64,000 nt of DNA from Leifsonia poae (lineage in GTDB: Bacteria > Actinomycetota > Actinomycetes > Actinomycetales > Microbacteriaceae): contig NZ_BSEN01000001.1 in NCBI RefSeq assembly GCF_027921845.1, positions 554,014 to 618,013 on the forward strand. Reading direction: 5' to 3'. The notes under the pieces are model-generated. The model was not told where the DNA came from, made no database searches, and worked only from the letters and a program-made list of their open reading frames with translations. A program made the position numbers and the translations under genes. Positions 56,933-64,000 of the stretch are shown piece after piece; within the stretch, counting starts at the first letter, position 1; every line of letters begins with the position of its first letter.

Positions 56933-58125
56933 CGCCGCCCCACGTAGGTGCGGCGCACGCGGGCGCCGATCCTGGTCACGATCTCGTAGTTGATCGTGCC
57001 GGCCGCCTCCGCCCAGTCGTCGGCCGACGGCACGCCGGTCGCCGGATCGCCGAACAGCACGACCTCGTCGCCGACCTGCACATCGTGATCGCCGACGTCG
57101 ACGACGAACTGGTCCATCGCGACGCGTCCGGCGATCCGGAAGGTACCGCCCGCGATCGACACCGATGCGCGGCCGGAGGCGTGCCGCGGGATGCCTTCGG
57201 CGTACCCGAGCGGCACGAGGGCGAGCGTCGTTTCCGAACTCGTCCGATACGTGTAGTCGTACGAGACGCCGGTTCCGCCCTGCACCCGGCGCACGGCGGC
57301 GACCCGCCCGCGCAGGGTCATCACCGGACGCAGGCCCAGATCGGCGCTCGACCGGCCGGCGAACGGGGAGAGCCCGTAGATTCCGATGCCGAGCCGTACG
57401 AGATTGAACCGGGCGTCCGGGAGGCTCAGCGCGGCGGCGGAGGCGGCGAGATGACGCAGCTCGGGCTCGAGCCCCGCAGCCGCGGCCACCCCGAGACCGC
57501 GCGTGTACGTGTCGATCGCCGCCGCGTCGTCGTCCGGCGACGCGTTCGAGACGTGGCTGAAGATGCCGCGCACCACGATGTCGCCGGATTTCTCGAGGGC
57601 ACGGGCGCGCGCGAAGGTCGCCGCCCACTCCGGCTCGGAGATGCCGTTTCGGCTCAGCCCCGTCTCGAGCTTCAGCTGCACCAGCGCCTGACCGTGGAGA
57701 CGCCCCGCCGCGACGAGTGCGCGCCGGGCGTCCGCGACCGCGTCGAGCTGCGCGATCGACGAGACCCCGATGTCGACGCCCGCCTCGATCGCCGGAGCGA
57801 AGTCCGCGTCCGGGTCGTGCAGCCACGCCAGCAGGGGCGCCTCGATCCCGGCATCCCGCAGTTGGACCGCCTCGGTCAGGTCGGCGACGCCCAGCCAATC
57901 GGCGCCCCCGGCCAGAGCAGCACGCGCGCACTCGACGGCGCCGTGGCCGTACGCGTTCGCCTTGACGACCGCCATCACGTGCTCCGTGCCGACCAGTTCG
58001 CGCAGGTGGGCCACGTTCGCGGTCAGCGCGCCGAGGTCGATCACGGCCTCGCGGAACGCGGCCTCCGGCTTCTCGGCCGGCGCCTGACGGGTGGCATCCC
58101 CCGGGGTCTGCGTGCCGTCAGCCAC
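56929..58125 (-). CDS. alr: Alanine racemase
   Basis: 398 residues. It makes D-alanine for peptidoglycan. The PLP Lys lies in VMAVVKANAYGHGAVECARA; LKLETGLSRNGISEPEWAAT and GIYGLSPFA shape the barrel; the catalytic Tyr is in GTGVSYDYTYRTSSET, and GRVAMDQFVVDVGDHDV is in the C-terminal beta domain. About 20 residues precede the conserved start. GTG at 58125 overlaps the acpS 3' end by 8 bp. Confidence 0.96.
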   Translation of the reverse strand: MADGTQTPGDATRQAPAEKPEAAFREAVIDLGALTANVAHLRELVGTEHVMAVVKANAYGHGAVECARAALAGGADWLGVADLTEAVQLRDAGIEAPLLAWLHDPDADFAPAIEAGVDIGVSSIAQLDAVADARRALVAAGRLHGQALVQLKLETGLSRNGISEPEWAATFARARALEKSGDIVVRGIFSHVSNASPDDDAAAIDTYTRGLGVAAAAGLEPELRHLAASAAALSLPDARFNLVRLGIGIYGLSPFAGRSSADLGLRPVMTLRGRVAAVRRVQGGTGVSYDYTYRTSSETTLALVPLGYAEGIPRHASGRASVSIAGGTFRIAGRVAMDQFVVDVGDHDVQVGDEVVLFGDPATGVPSADDWAEAAGTINYEIVTRIGARVRRTYVGRR

Positions 58126-58489
58126 GACCGGCTCCCCCGTCGATCTCCGTCACGACGAACGCCATCGCGATGCCGGCGTCGTGCGTCATCGACACGTGGA
58201 TCGACGTGATGCCGCGGTCGCGCACGACGCCCTCGACGACGTTGTGCAGCACGAAGCCCGGGTTGCGCTCCTCATCGGGGACGATCTCCATGTCGTGCCA
58301 GCGCACGCCCTCCGAGTCGCCGAGCGCCTTGATCAGCGCCTCCTTCGCCGCGAACCGCGCGGCGAGCGAGTGCACGGGCAGCGACCGCTCGGAGTCGGTG
58401 AACAGTCGCTCGCGCAGGCGCGGGGTGCGCTCGATCGCCCGTGTGAACCTCTGCAGGTCGACCACGTCGACCCCGATACCGGCGATCAT
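58118..58489 (-). CDS. acpS: Holo-[acyl-carrier-protein] synthase
   Basis: 123 residues, full length. MIAGIGVDVVDLQRFTRAIE holds the Mg-binding Asp, and LAARFAAKEALIKALGDSEG the catalytic Glu/Lys; SMTHDAGIAMAFVV ends the CoA site. It transfers phosphopantetheine to ACP for fatty-acid synthesis. ATG at 58489. It lies 17 bp after glmS and overlaps alr. Confidence 0.96.
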   Translation of the reverse strand: MIAGIGVDVVDLQRFTRAIERTPRLRERLFTDSERSLPVHSLAARFAAKEALIKALGDSEGVRWHDMEIVPDEERNPGFVLHNVVEGVVRDRGITSIHVSMTHDAGIAMAFVVTEIDGGAGRG

Positions 58490-58506
58490 GACTGACGTGC
58501 TTTCGG

Positions 58507-60357
58507 CTATTCGACCGTGACCGACTTGGCCAGGTTGCGCGGCTGGTCGACGTCGAGCCCCTTGGCGGAGGAGAGCTCCATCGCGAAGATCTGCAGCGGC
58601 ACCACGGCCAGCAGCGGCTCGAACAGCGGCGCAGCGAGCGGGATGCGGATGACCTCGTCGGCGAACGGCAGCACAGCGGCGTCGCCGGCCTCGGCGATCG
58701 CGATCACGCGGGCGCCCCGAGCGCGGATCTCCTGGATGTTCGAGACGACCTTCTTGTGCATCTCGTCGGACCAGCGCGGGCTGGGGACGACGACGAACAC
58801 GGGCTGGCCGGGCTCGATCAGCGCGATCGGACCGTGCTTGAGCTCGCCCGCGGCGAAACCCTCTGCATGGATGTACGCCAGCTCCTTGAGCTTGAGCGCG
58901 CCCTCGAGCGCGATCGGGTATCCGACGTGGCGACCGAGGAACAGCACCGAGCGGGTGTCGGACATCCACTTGGCCAGCTGGGCGATCGTCTCGTGCGACT
59001 CGAGCACCGTGGCGATCTTGTCGGGGACCGCGGCGAGCTCGGCGATCGCGTCGCGCTGCGCGACGGCACTGAGCGTTCCGCGCACCCGTGCGAGGTGCAG
59101 CCCGAAGAGGTAGAGGGCCGTGATCTGGGCCACGAACGCCTTCGTCGAGGCCACCGCGACCTCGGGACCGGCGTGCGTGTAGAGCGCTGCATCCGACTCG
59201 CGCGGGATCGTCGCACCCTGTGTGTTGCAGACCGAGATCGCCTTCGCGCCGGCCTCGCGGGCGTACTTGACCGCCATGAGCGTGTCCATGGTCTCGCCCG
59301 ACTGGCTGATCGAGATCACCAGCGTGCGGTCGGTGATGACCGGCTCCCGGTACCGGAACTCGTGGCTGAGCTCGACGGAGACGGGAACGCGCGCCCACTT
59401 CTCGATGGCGTACGAGCCGACCATGCCGGCGTAGGCCGCGGTGCCGCAGGCGATGATCGTGATGCGGTCGATCTCGGCGAGCACTTCGTCTCCCAGGCCG
59501 TCGAGCTCGGGGATGTGCACCGCGCCGTCGACCAGGCGGCCGCGCAGCGTGTTGGCCACCGCATCCGGCTCCTCGGCGATCTCCTTCGCCATGAAGCTGG
59601 ACCAGCCGCCCTTCTCGGCGGCCGAGGCGTCCCAGGCGACCTCGAACGGCTCGACCTCGACCGGTGCCCCGGCGAAGTCGGTGACCGTCACACTGTCGGG
59701 CGTGATCGTCACGATCTGGTCCTGGCCGATCGCCATCGCGTTGCGGGTGTGCTCGACGAACGCCGCGACGTCGGAGCCGAGGAAGTTCTCGCCCTCGCCG
59801 AGGCCGATCACGAGCGGGGAGTTGCGCCGTGCGCCGACGACCACGTGCGGGGCGTCCTGGTGCAGGGCGAGCAGCGTGAAGGCGCCCTCGAGGCGGGACA
59901 CGACGCGGCGGAACGCCTCGTTGAGGTCTCCCGTGGTGCGGTACTCGCGGCCCAGCAGCGCCGCGGCGACCTCCGTGTCCGTCTCCGACTCGAAGGTGAA
60001 GCCGTCGGCCAGCAGCTCGTCTTTGAGCGTGGCGAAGTTCTCGATGATCCCGTTGTGGATGACCGCGAGCCGGCCATCGTCGCCGAGATGCGGATGCGCG
60101 TTCCGGTCGGTCGGGCCGCCGTGGGTCGCCCAGCGGGTGTGGCCGATGCCCGTCCCGCCGTTCGGGATCGGGTTGGCGTCGAGCTCGTCGACCAGCACGG
60201 ACAGCTTGCCCGCCTTCTTGGCCGTGTTGAGCGCGCCATCCGGTGCGATCACAGCGATGCCGGCGGAGTCGTACCCGCGGTACTCCAAACGCTTCAGCCC
60301 ACCGAGGAGCACCTCGAGGCTCTTATCCGTACCGACGTACCCGACGATTCCACACAT
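58507..60357 (-). CDS. glmS: Glutamine--fructose-6-phosphate aminotransferase
   Basis: 616 residues, full length. It makes glucosamine-6-phosphate for peptidoglycan. [20 protein letters not shown] exposes the Cys nucleophile; [20 protein letters not shown] and GNGIIENF-like [14 protein letters not shown] are the GATase; two SIS domains contain [20 protein letters not shown] and [20 protein letters not shown]; ends [14 protein letters not shown] at 60357 lies seven bases after TAAAAT, leaderless. No glmS ribozyme sequence is present upstream. Confidence 0.97.
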   Translation of the reverse strand: MCGIVGYVGTDKSLEVLLGGLKRLEYRGYDSAGIAVIAPDGALNTAKKAGKLSVLVDELDANPIPNGGTGIGHTRWATHGGPTDRNAHPHLGDDGRLAVIHNGIIENFATLKDELLADGFTFESETDTEVAAALLGREYRTTGDLNEAFRRVVSRLEGAFTLLALHQDAPHVVVGARRNSPLVIGLGEGENFLGSDVAAFVEHTRNAMAIGQDQIVTITPDSVTVTDFAGAPVEVEPFEVAWDASAAEKGGWSSFMAKEIAEEPDAVANTLRGRLVDGAVHIPELDGLGDEVLAEIDRITIIACGTAAYAGMVGSYAIEKWARVPVSVELSHEFRYREPVITDRTLVISISQSGETMDTLMAVKYAREAGAKAISVCNTQGATIPRESDAALYTHAGPEVAVASTKAFVAQITALYLFGLHLARVRGTLSAVAQRDAIAELAAVPDKIATVLESHETIAQLAKWMSDTRSVLFLGRHVGYPIALEGALKLKELAYIHAEGFAAGELKHGPIALIEPGQPVFVVVPSPRWSDEMHKKVVSNIQEIRARGARVIAIAEAGDAAVLPFADEVIRIPLAAPLFEPLLAVVPLQIFAMELSSAKGLDVDQPRNLAKSVTVE

Positions 60358-60364
60358 GCACCCG

Positions 60365-60370
60365 ATTTTA
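60365..60370 (-). promoter_or_regulatory. -10 box, leaderless start of glmS
   Basis: TAAAAT on the minus strand, seven bases before ATG 60357. Its partner box for coaA lies only 17 bp away on the other strand. Confidence 0.55.
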
Positions 60371-60386
60371 GCCTGGGCCCACACCC

Positions 60387-60392
60387 TAGACT
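60387..60392 (+). promoter_or_regulatory. -10 box, leaderless start of coaA
   Basis: TAGACT on the plus strand, eight bases before ATG 60401. The whole glmS-coaA gap is 43 bp, so the two promoters overlap back to back. Confidence 0.5.
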
Positions 60393-60400
60393 TGTCGCCT

Positions 60401-61366
60401 ATGGCGGTGAACGGCGCAGCACAAGGCGGATCCTCAGGTAATGGCGAGTCGTCACCGTTCGTCGAACTCGGGCGCGAGGACTGGGCAGAGCTCGCCCAGA
60501 GCACCCGGCTCCCGCTCAAAGAGACCGAGATCGTGCAGCTGCGCGGACTCGGAGACCCCCTCGACATGCGCGAGGTCGAACAGGTCTACCTGCCGCTCAG
60601 CCGGCTGCTGAACCTCTATGTCGGGGGCGCCAAGCAGCTGCACCGCGTCACCAGCGACTTCCTCGGCGAGCGGGCGGCCAGCACCCCGTTCGTCATCGGC
60701 GTCGCCGGCTCCGTCGCCGTCGGCAAGTCCACCATCGCGCGCCTGCTGCGGGAACTGCTCTCCCGCTGGGACGACACCCCGCGCGTCGAGCTCGTCACCA
60801 CCGACGGCTTCCTCCTGCCGAACGCCGAACTGCAGCGCCGCGGCCTGATGGAACGCAAGGGCTTCCCCGAGTCGTACGACCGGCGCTCCCTGCTGCGCTT
60901 CGTCACCGCCGTCAAGAGCGGAGCGGCCGAGGTGCGTGCGCCGTTCTACTCGCACCTCAGCTATGACATCGTCCCCGACGCCGAGATCGTCGTGCGCCGG
61001 CCCGACGTGCTGATCGTCGAGGGCCTCAACGTGCTGCAGCCCGCCGGCGGCGGCAACCGGCTCGCCGTGAGCGATCTCTTCGACTTCAGCGTCTACGTGG
61101 ATGCCCGCACCCGCGACATCGCCCGCTGGTACGAGGAGCGCTTCCTCAAGCTCCAGCGCGGCGCCTTCGCCAACCCCAAGTCGTACTTCCACCGGTACTC
61201 GGAGCTCACCGAGGAGCAGGCCAGGGAACGCGCCGCCGGCATCTGGACCAGCATCAACGAGCCCAACCTGACCCAGAACATCCGGCCGACGCGGTCCCGC
61301 GCCAAGCTCGTGCTGCGCAAAGACGCCGACCACACCGTGAGCTCCGTGCTGCTGCGCAAGCTGTGA
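60401..61366 (+). CDS. coaA: Type I pantothenate kinase
   Basis: 321 residues. It phosphorylates pantothenate, first step to Co[21 protein letters not shown] is the P-loop near residue 105; [20 protein letters not shown] and [20 protein letters not shown], then [20 protein letters not shown] and [20 protein letters not shown] are type I motifs. ATG at 60401 with TAGACT eight bases upstream; longer in-frame extension lies inside the opposite gene. Confidence 0.95.
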   Translation: MAVNGAAQGGSSGNGESSPFVELGREDWAELAQSTRLPLKETEIVQLRGLGDPLDMREVEQVYLPLSRLLNLYVGGAKQLHRVTSDFLGERAASTPFVIGVAGSVAVGKSTIARLLRELLSRWDDTPRVELVTTDGFLLPNAELQRRGLMERKGFPESYDRRSLLRFVTAVKSGAAEVRAPFYSHLSYDIVPDAEIVVRRPDVLIVEGLNVLQPAGGGNRLAVSDLFDFSVYVDARTRDIARWYEERFLKLQRGAFANPKSYFHRYSELTEEQARERAAGIWTSINEPNLTQNIRPTRSRAKLVLRKDADHTVSSVLLRKL

Positions 61367-61467
61367 CGGGTTCACGCCAGCGCGTGTGCGGTTCTTGCGC
61401 CTGAGGTCGTTAGACCCCAGGTCGTCGAACTCTGGTCGGCCGAGCCCTGGTGCCGTAGGCATGAGGT

Positions 61468-61791
61468 ATGCCCGCTTCGCGCTCCCGTGCCGCCGAACTG
61501 TTCGGCGCGCGCATCCGGGAGGCGCGGGTGGCCCTCGGGATGAGCCAGGAAGACATCGCCCACCTCGCCGACATGCACGTGACCAACTACGGTCGCGTCG
61601 AGCGCGGTGAGGCCAACTCGGAGCTGCACACCATCGTGCGGCTGGCGACGGCGCTCAACGTCGACCCGGGCACGCTCCTCGCCGGCCTCTACGGCAAGGA
61701 CATGCTCCCCGGCCGCGCGCGGGCGTTCTCCGTCACGGACTTCCTCGCGGCGCAGAAGGCCGCGTCCGACGTCGCGCCGAAGAAGGACTGA
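61468..61791 (+). CDS. XRE-family helix-turn-helix regulator
   Basis: 107 residues. HTH_3 domain residues 10-68: RIREARVALGMSQEDIAHLA, DMHVTNYGRVERGEANSEL (recognition helix) and LATALNVDPGTLLAGLYGKD. C-terminal 35 residues are free of motifs (SVTDFLAAQKAASDVAPKKD). Target genes unknown. Possibly leaderless (TAGGCA six bases upstream), though GAGGT also lies next to the ATG. Upstream gap 61367-61467 shows only imperfect ggtcg repeats. Confidence 0.85.
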   Translation: MPASRSRAAELFGARIREARVALGMSQEDIAHLADMHVTNYGRVERGEANSELHTIVRLATALNVDPGTLLAGLYGKDMLPGRARAFSVTDFLAAQKAASDVAPKKD

Positions 61792-61811
61792 CAGGCCAGC
61801 CGCGCCGCAGG

Positions 61812-63173
61812 TCAGAGACCCAGGCGCTCCCTGACCACTTCGGCGAGCTCGTTCGCCAGCCGCTCGGCAGTGTGCTGGTCGGCGGCCTCCACCATCACGC
61901 GCACCAGCGGTTCCGTGCCCGACGGGCGCAGCAGAACGCGACCGGTGTCGCCCAGTGTCTCCGCCACGCGTCGCACCGCTGCCTGCAGGGGCTCGTCGGT
62001 GTGCACCGCATGGTGGTCGACGTTCTTGACGTTCACCATCACCTGCGGGTACACCGTCATCACCTGTGCCAGCTCCGCCAGCGACTTGTGCTGTCGGGCC
62101 ATCTCGCTGAGGAGGTGGAGTCCCGTCAGGATCCCGTCGCCCGTCGTCGCGAACTCGCGCATGATCACGTGGCCGGACTGCTCGCCACCGAGCGAGAAGT
62201 CGTGCTCGTTCATCTCCTCGAGCACGTAACGGTCGCCGACCGCCGTCTCCACCATCCGGATGCCGTGGTCGCGCATCGCGAGTTTGAGACCGAGATTGCT
62301 CATCACCGTCGCGACCAGCGTGTTGTCGCGCAACTTGCCGCGTTCCGCCATCCCGAGAGCCAGGATCGCCATGATCTGGTCGCCGTCGACGATGTTGCCG
62401 TTCGCGTCGACCGCCAGGCAGCGGTCGGCGTCGCCGTCGTGGGCGATGCCCACATCCGCACCGTGCTCGAGCACGGCCTTGGCGAGGTTGTCGAGGTGGG
62501 TCGAGCCGACCCCGTCGTTGATGTTCATCCCGTCGGGGGCGTCACCGATGACCGTCACCCGCGCTCCCGCGTCGGTGAAGACCTCCGGGGAGACACCTGC
62601 CGCAGCACCGTGTGCGCAGTCGAGCACGACATGGATGCCGTCGAGGCGGTGCGGGAGGCTGCCGAGAAGATGGATGACGTAGCGGTCCTCCGCGTCGGCG
62701 AACCGCCGGATACGGCCGACCGCGGCACCCGTGGGCGCCAGCTTCTCGAGCGAGAGGTGCTCTTCGATGCGGTCCTCGACCACATCCGGAAGCTTCGTGC
62801 CGCCGCGGGCGAAGATCTTGATGCCGTTGTCGGGCGCCGGGTTGTGCGACGCCGAGACCATCACGCCGAAGTCGGCGTCGATGTCCGCGATCAGGAAGGC
62901 GGCCGCCGGCGTCGGGATGACGCCCGCGTCGAGCACATCGATGCCCGAGCTCGCCAGACCCGCCGCGACCGCGGCGGAAATGAACTCGCCCGAGACACGA
63001 GGGTCACGGGCGACGATCGCCACCGGACGCTTGCCGGCGGCACGCCGCGCCTCCGCGCTGCGGCCTTGCGTCAGTACAGCAGCAGCTGACTGAGCAAGAC
63101 CGAGCGCGAGGTCGGCGGTGAGACTACCGTTCGCGAGTCCGCGGACTCCGTCGGTACCGAAGAGGCGTGGCAT
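61812..63173 (-). CDS. glmM: Phosphoglucosamine mutase
   Basis: 453 residues. It converts glucosamine-6-P to glucosamine-1-P, the next step after Glm[21 protein letters not shown] opens; [20 protein letters not shown] holds the phosphoserine near residue 104; [19 protein letters not shown] binds Mg; [20 protein letters not shown] and [16 protein letters not shown] bind sugar and phosphate. ATG at 63173 has TAGGCT seven bases upstream. Confidence 0.96.
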   Translation of the reverse strand: MPRLFGTDGVRGLANGSLTADLALGLAQSAAAVLTQGRSAEARRAAGKRPVAIVARDPRVSGEFISAAVAAGLASSGIDVLDAGVIPTPAAAFLIADIDADFGVMVSASHNPAPDNGIKIFARGGTKLPDVVEDRIEEHLSLEKLAPTGAAVGRIRRFADAEDRYVIHLLGSLPHRLDGIHVVLDCAHGAAAGVSPEVFTDAGARVTVIGDAPDGMNINDGVGSTHLDNLAKAVLEHGADVGIAHDGDADRCLAVDANGNIVDGDQIMAILALGMAERGKLRDNTLVATVMSNLGLKLAMRDHGIRMVETAVGDRYVLEEMNEHDFSLGGEQSGHVIMREFATTGDGILTGLHLLSEMARQHKSLAELAQVMTVYPQVMVNVKNVDHHAVHTDEPLQAAVRRVAETLGDTGRVLLRPSGTEPLVRVMVEAADQHTAERLANELAEVVRERLGL

Positions 63174-63180
63174 GAACCGA

Positions 63181-63186
63181 AGCCTA
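63181..63186 (-). promoter_or_regulatory. -10 box, leaderless start of glmM
   Basis: TAGGCT on the minus strand, seven bases before ATG 63173. It shares bases with the hairpin after rpsI. Confidence 0.45.
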
Positions 63187-63204
63187 AGCGCTGGGGACGC
63201 TTAG
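63184..63204 (-). terminator. Weak hairpin across the rpsI stop codon
   Basis: Arms CTAAGCG (63184-63190) and CGCTTAG (63198-63204), loop CTGGGGA. The rpsI TAA (63201-63203) is in one arm and the glmM -10 box in the other. No T-run, so termination is uncertain. Confidence 0.4.
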
Positions 63205-63698
63205 CGCTTGGAGAACTGCGACGCCTTGCGGGCCTTCTTGAGACCGGCCTTCTTGCGCTCGATGACGCGCGCGTCACGAGTGAGGAAGCCCGCCTTCTTG
63301 AGCGTGGCACGGTTGTTCTCGCGGTCGATCTCGTTGAGGGCACGAGCGATCGCCAGGCGCAGCGCGCCGGCCTGGCCCGAGGGGCCGCCACCGGTGATGC
63401 GGGCGACCACGTCGTAGCCGCCGATGAGGTCGAGCACCTTGAACGGGTCGGTGATCAGCTGCTGGTGCAGCTTGTTCGGGAAGTAGTCGGCGAACTCACG
63501 GCCGTTGACCGTGATGGTGCCGGAGCCGGGGACCAGGCGCGCGCGGGCGATGGCCTGCTTGCGACGGCCGACGGCCGCGCCCGGAACGGTGAGGACGGGA
63601 CGCGTGGCCGCGGGGGCCTCGCTCGCCGGGGTCTCGGTCGAGTAGGACTCGACGTTGTCGGCCTGAGCCGACTCGATGCTGTCTGCGATCTTCGCCAC
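63201..63698 (-). CDS. rpsI: 30S ribosomal protein S9
   Basis: 165 residues: an extra N-terminal 35-residue acidic/Ala segment, then the S9 domain [59 protein letters not shown] and the basic tail [29 protein letters not shown] at 63698 has AAGGAT upstream. 47 bp after rplM, same operon. Confidence 0.97.
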   Translation of the reverse strand: MAKIADSIESAQADNVESYSTETPASEAPAATRPVLTVPGAAVGRRKQAIARARLVPGSGTITVNGREFADYFPNKLHQQLITDPFKVLDLIGGYDVVARITGGGPSGQAGALRLAIARALNEIDRENNRATLKKAGFLTRDARVIERKKAGLKKARKASQFSKR

Positions 63699-63745
63699 GA
63701 TGGTGATAATCCTTTGTCTCTGAGTCTGAAGTGTCTGCTCGTCGC

Positions 63746-64000
63746 TTACTGAGCGACCTGGCCGAGGGTGTACGGCTTCGGCTGCTGGGCGGCGTGCGGG
63801 TGCTCGCTGCCCGTGTAGACCTTCAGCTTGCGGAGCTGAGCGCGGCCGATCGAGTTCTTGGGGAGCATGCCGCGGACGGCCTTCTCCACGGCGCGGATCG
63901 GGTTCTTCTCGAGGAGTTCCGCGTAGGTGACGGCCGAGAGACCACCCGGGTAACCCGAGTGACGGTAGGCCTTCTTCTGCGCCGCCTTGGCGCCGGTGAG
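63746..64000 (-). CDS. rplM: 50S ribosomal protein L13 (C-terminal part)
   Basis: Only the last 84 residues are in the window; the 5' end lies beyond the right edge. [40 protein letters not shown] and [20 protein letters not shown] are the conserved second half of L13. It precedes rpsI, the invariant rplM-rpsI order. Confidence 0.96.
   Translation of the reverse strand, partial: LTGAKAAQKKAYRHSGYPGGLSAVTYAELLEKNPIRAVEKAVRGMLPKNSIGRAQLRKLKVYTGSEHPHAAQQPKPYTLGQVAQ

Noticed and set aside
60358-60400. glmS ribozyme upstream of glmS
   Set aside because: The whole gap is 43 bp and the gene looks leaderless, leaving no space for the ribozyme.
61367-61467. A tRNA-like stretch with ggttcacgcc
   Set aside because: No acceptor stem or anticodon arm can be folded around it; it is simple coaA trailer sequence.

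Overview
The window reads as chromosomal DNA of a high-GC actinobacterium, most likely a Microbacteriaceae member near Leifsonia or Microbacterium. This is inferred from protein families and gene order, not from a database search. GC is high throughout, GTG starts are common, and many genes appear to be leaderless (a TANNNT -10 box 6-8 nt before the start codon). I see no tRNA, rRNA, CRISPR array, insertion sequence or prophage.

Layout: 1-561 holds the 5' end of an ABC exporter on the minus strand, preceded by a probable 30-codon leader peptide and an attenuator-like hairpin. 685-3013 encodes a membrane-anchored dimethylargininase-like protein and a leucine/glutamate-type amino acid dehydrogenase. 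3234-19841 is a surface-glycopolymer locus: a Wzm/Wzt-type ABC exporter, six glycosyltransferase genes (one a 1070-residue GT4-GT2 fusion), a PLP sugar aminotransferase, a NeuD-like sugar acyltransferase and a membrane acyltransferase with an SGNH domain. This is the main accessory region. It probably builds, exports and decorates a cell-wall polysaccharide carrying an N-acylated amino sugar, with subunits related by duplication.

From 19941 the content is mostly housekeeping: purH-purN, a DUF6350-like membrane protein, a ThrE-like exporter, sucC-sucD, a secreted protein with a sortase-E-like LAATG anchor, an MpaB-like oxygenase, a FUSC membrane protein, pcrA, a glycerophosphodiesterase, a Bax-inhibitor-1-like protein, guaA with DUF3817 and SURF1, a CPA2 antiporter with its TrkA-C partner, glpD, guaB3, a MalY-like lyase, an ABC-F ATPase, guaB, rarD, groES with a CIRCE operator, and a THUMP-like methyltransferase. 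The end holds the conserved block tsaD-rimI-tsaB-tsaE-alr-acpS-glmS, divergent coaA, an XRE regulator, glmM, rpsI and partial rplM.

Points that stand out: (i) guaA has no ATG/GTG/TTG start able to give a complete amidotransferase domain, but an ATT codon sits six bases behind a GGAGG and overlaps the upstream stop codon. (ii) A structured repeat of about 90 bp, with three copies of a CACAACTCCGGAA motif, occurs exactly twice, 32-33 nt after the stop codons of guaA and guaB. (iii) Three genes (purH, the FUSC gene, tsaD) end inside short 14-17 bp tandem repeats. (iv) An apparent leader-peptide attenuator precedes the ABC exporter.
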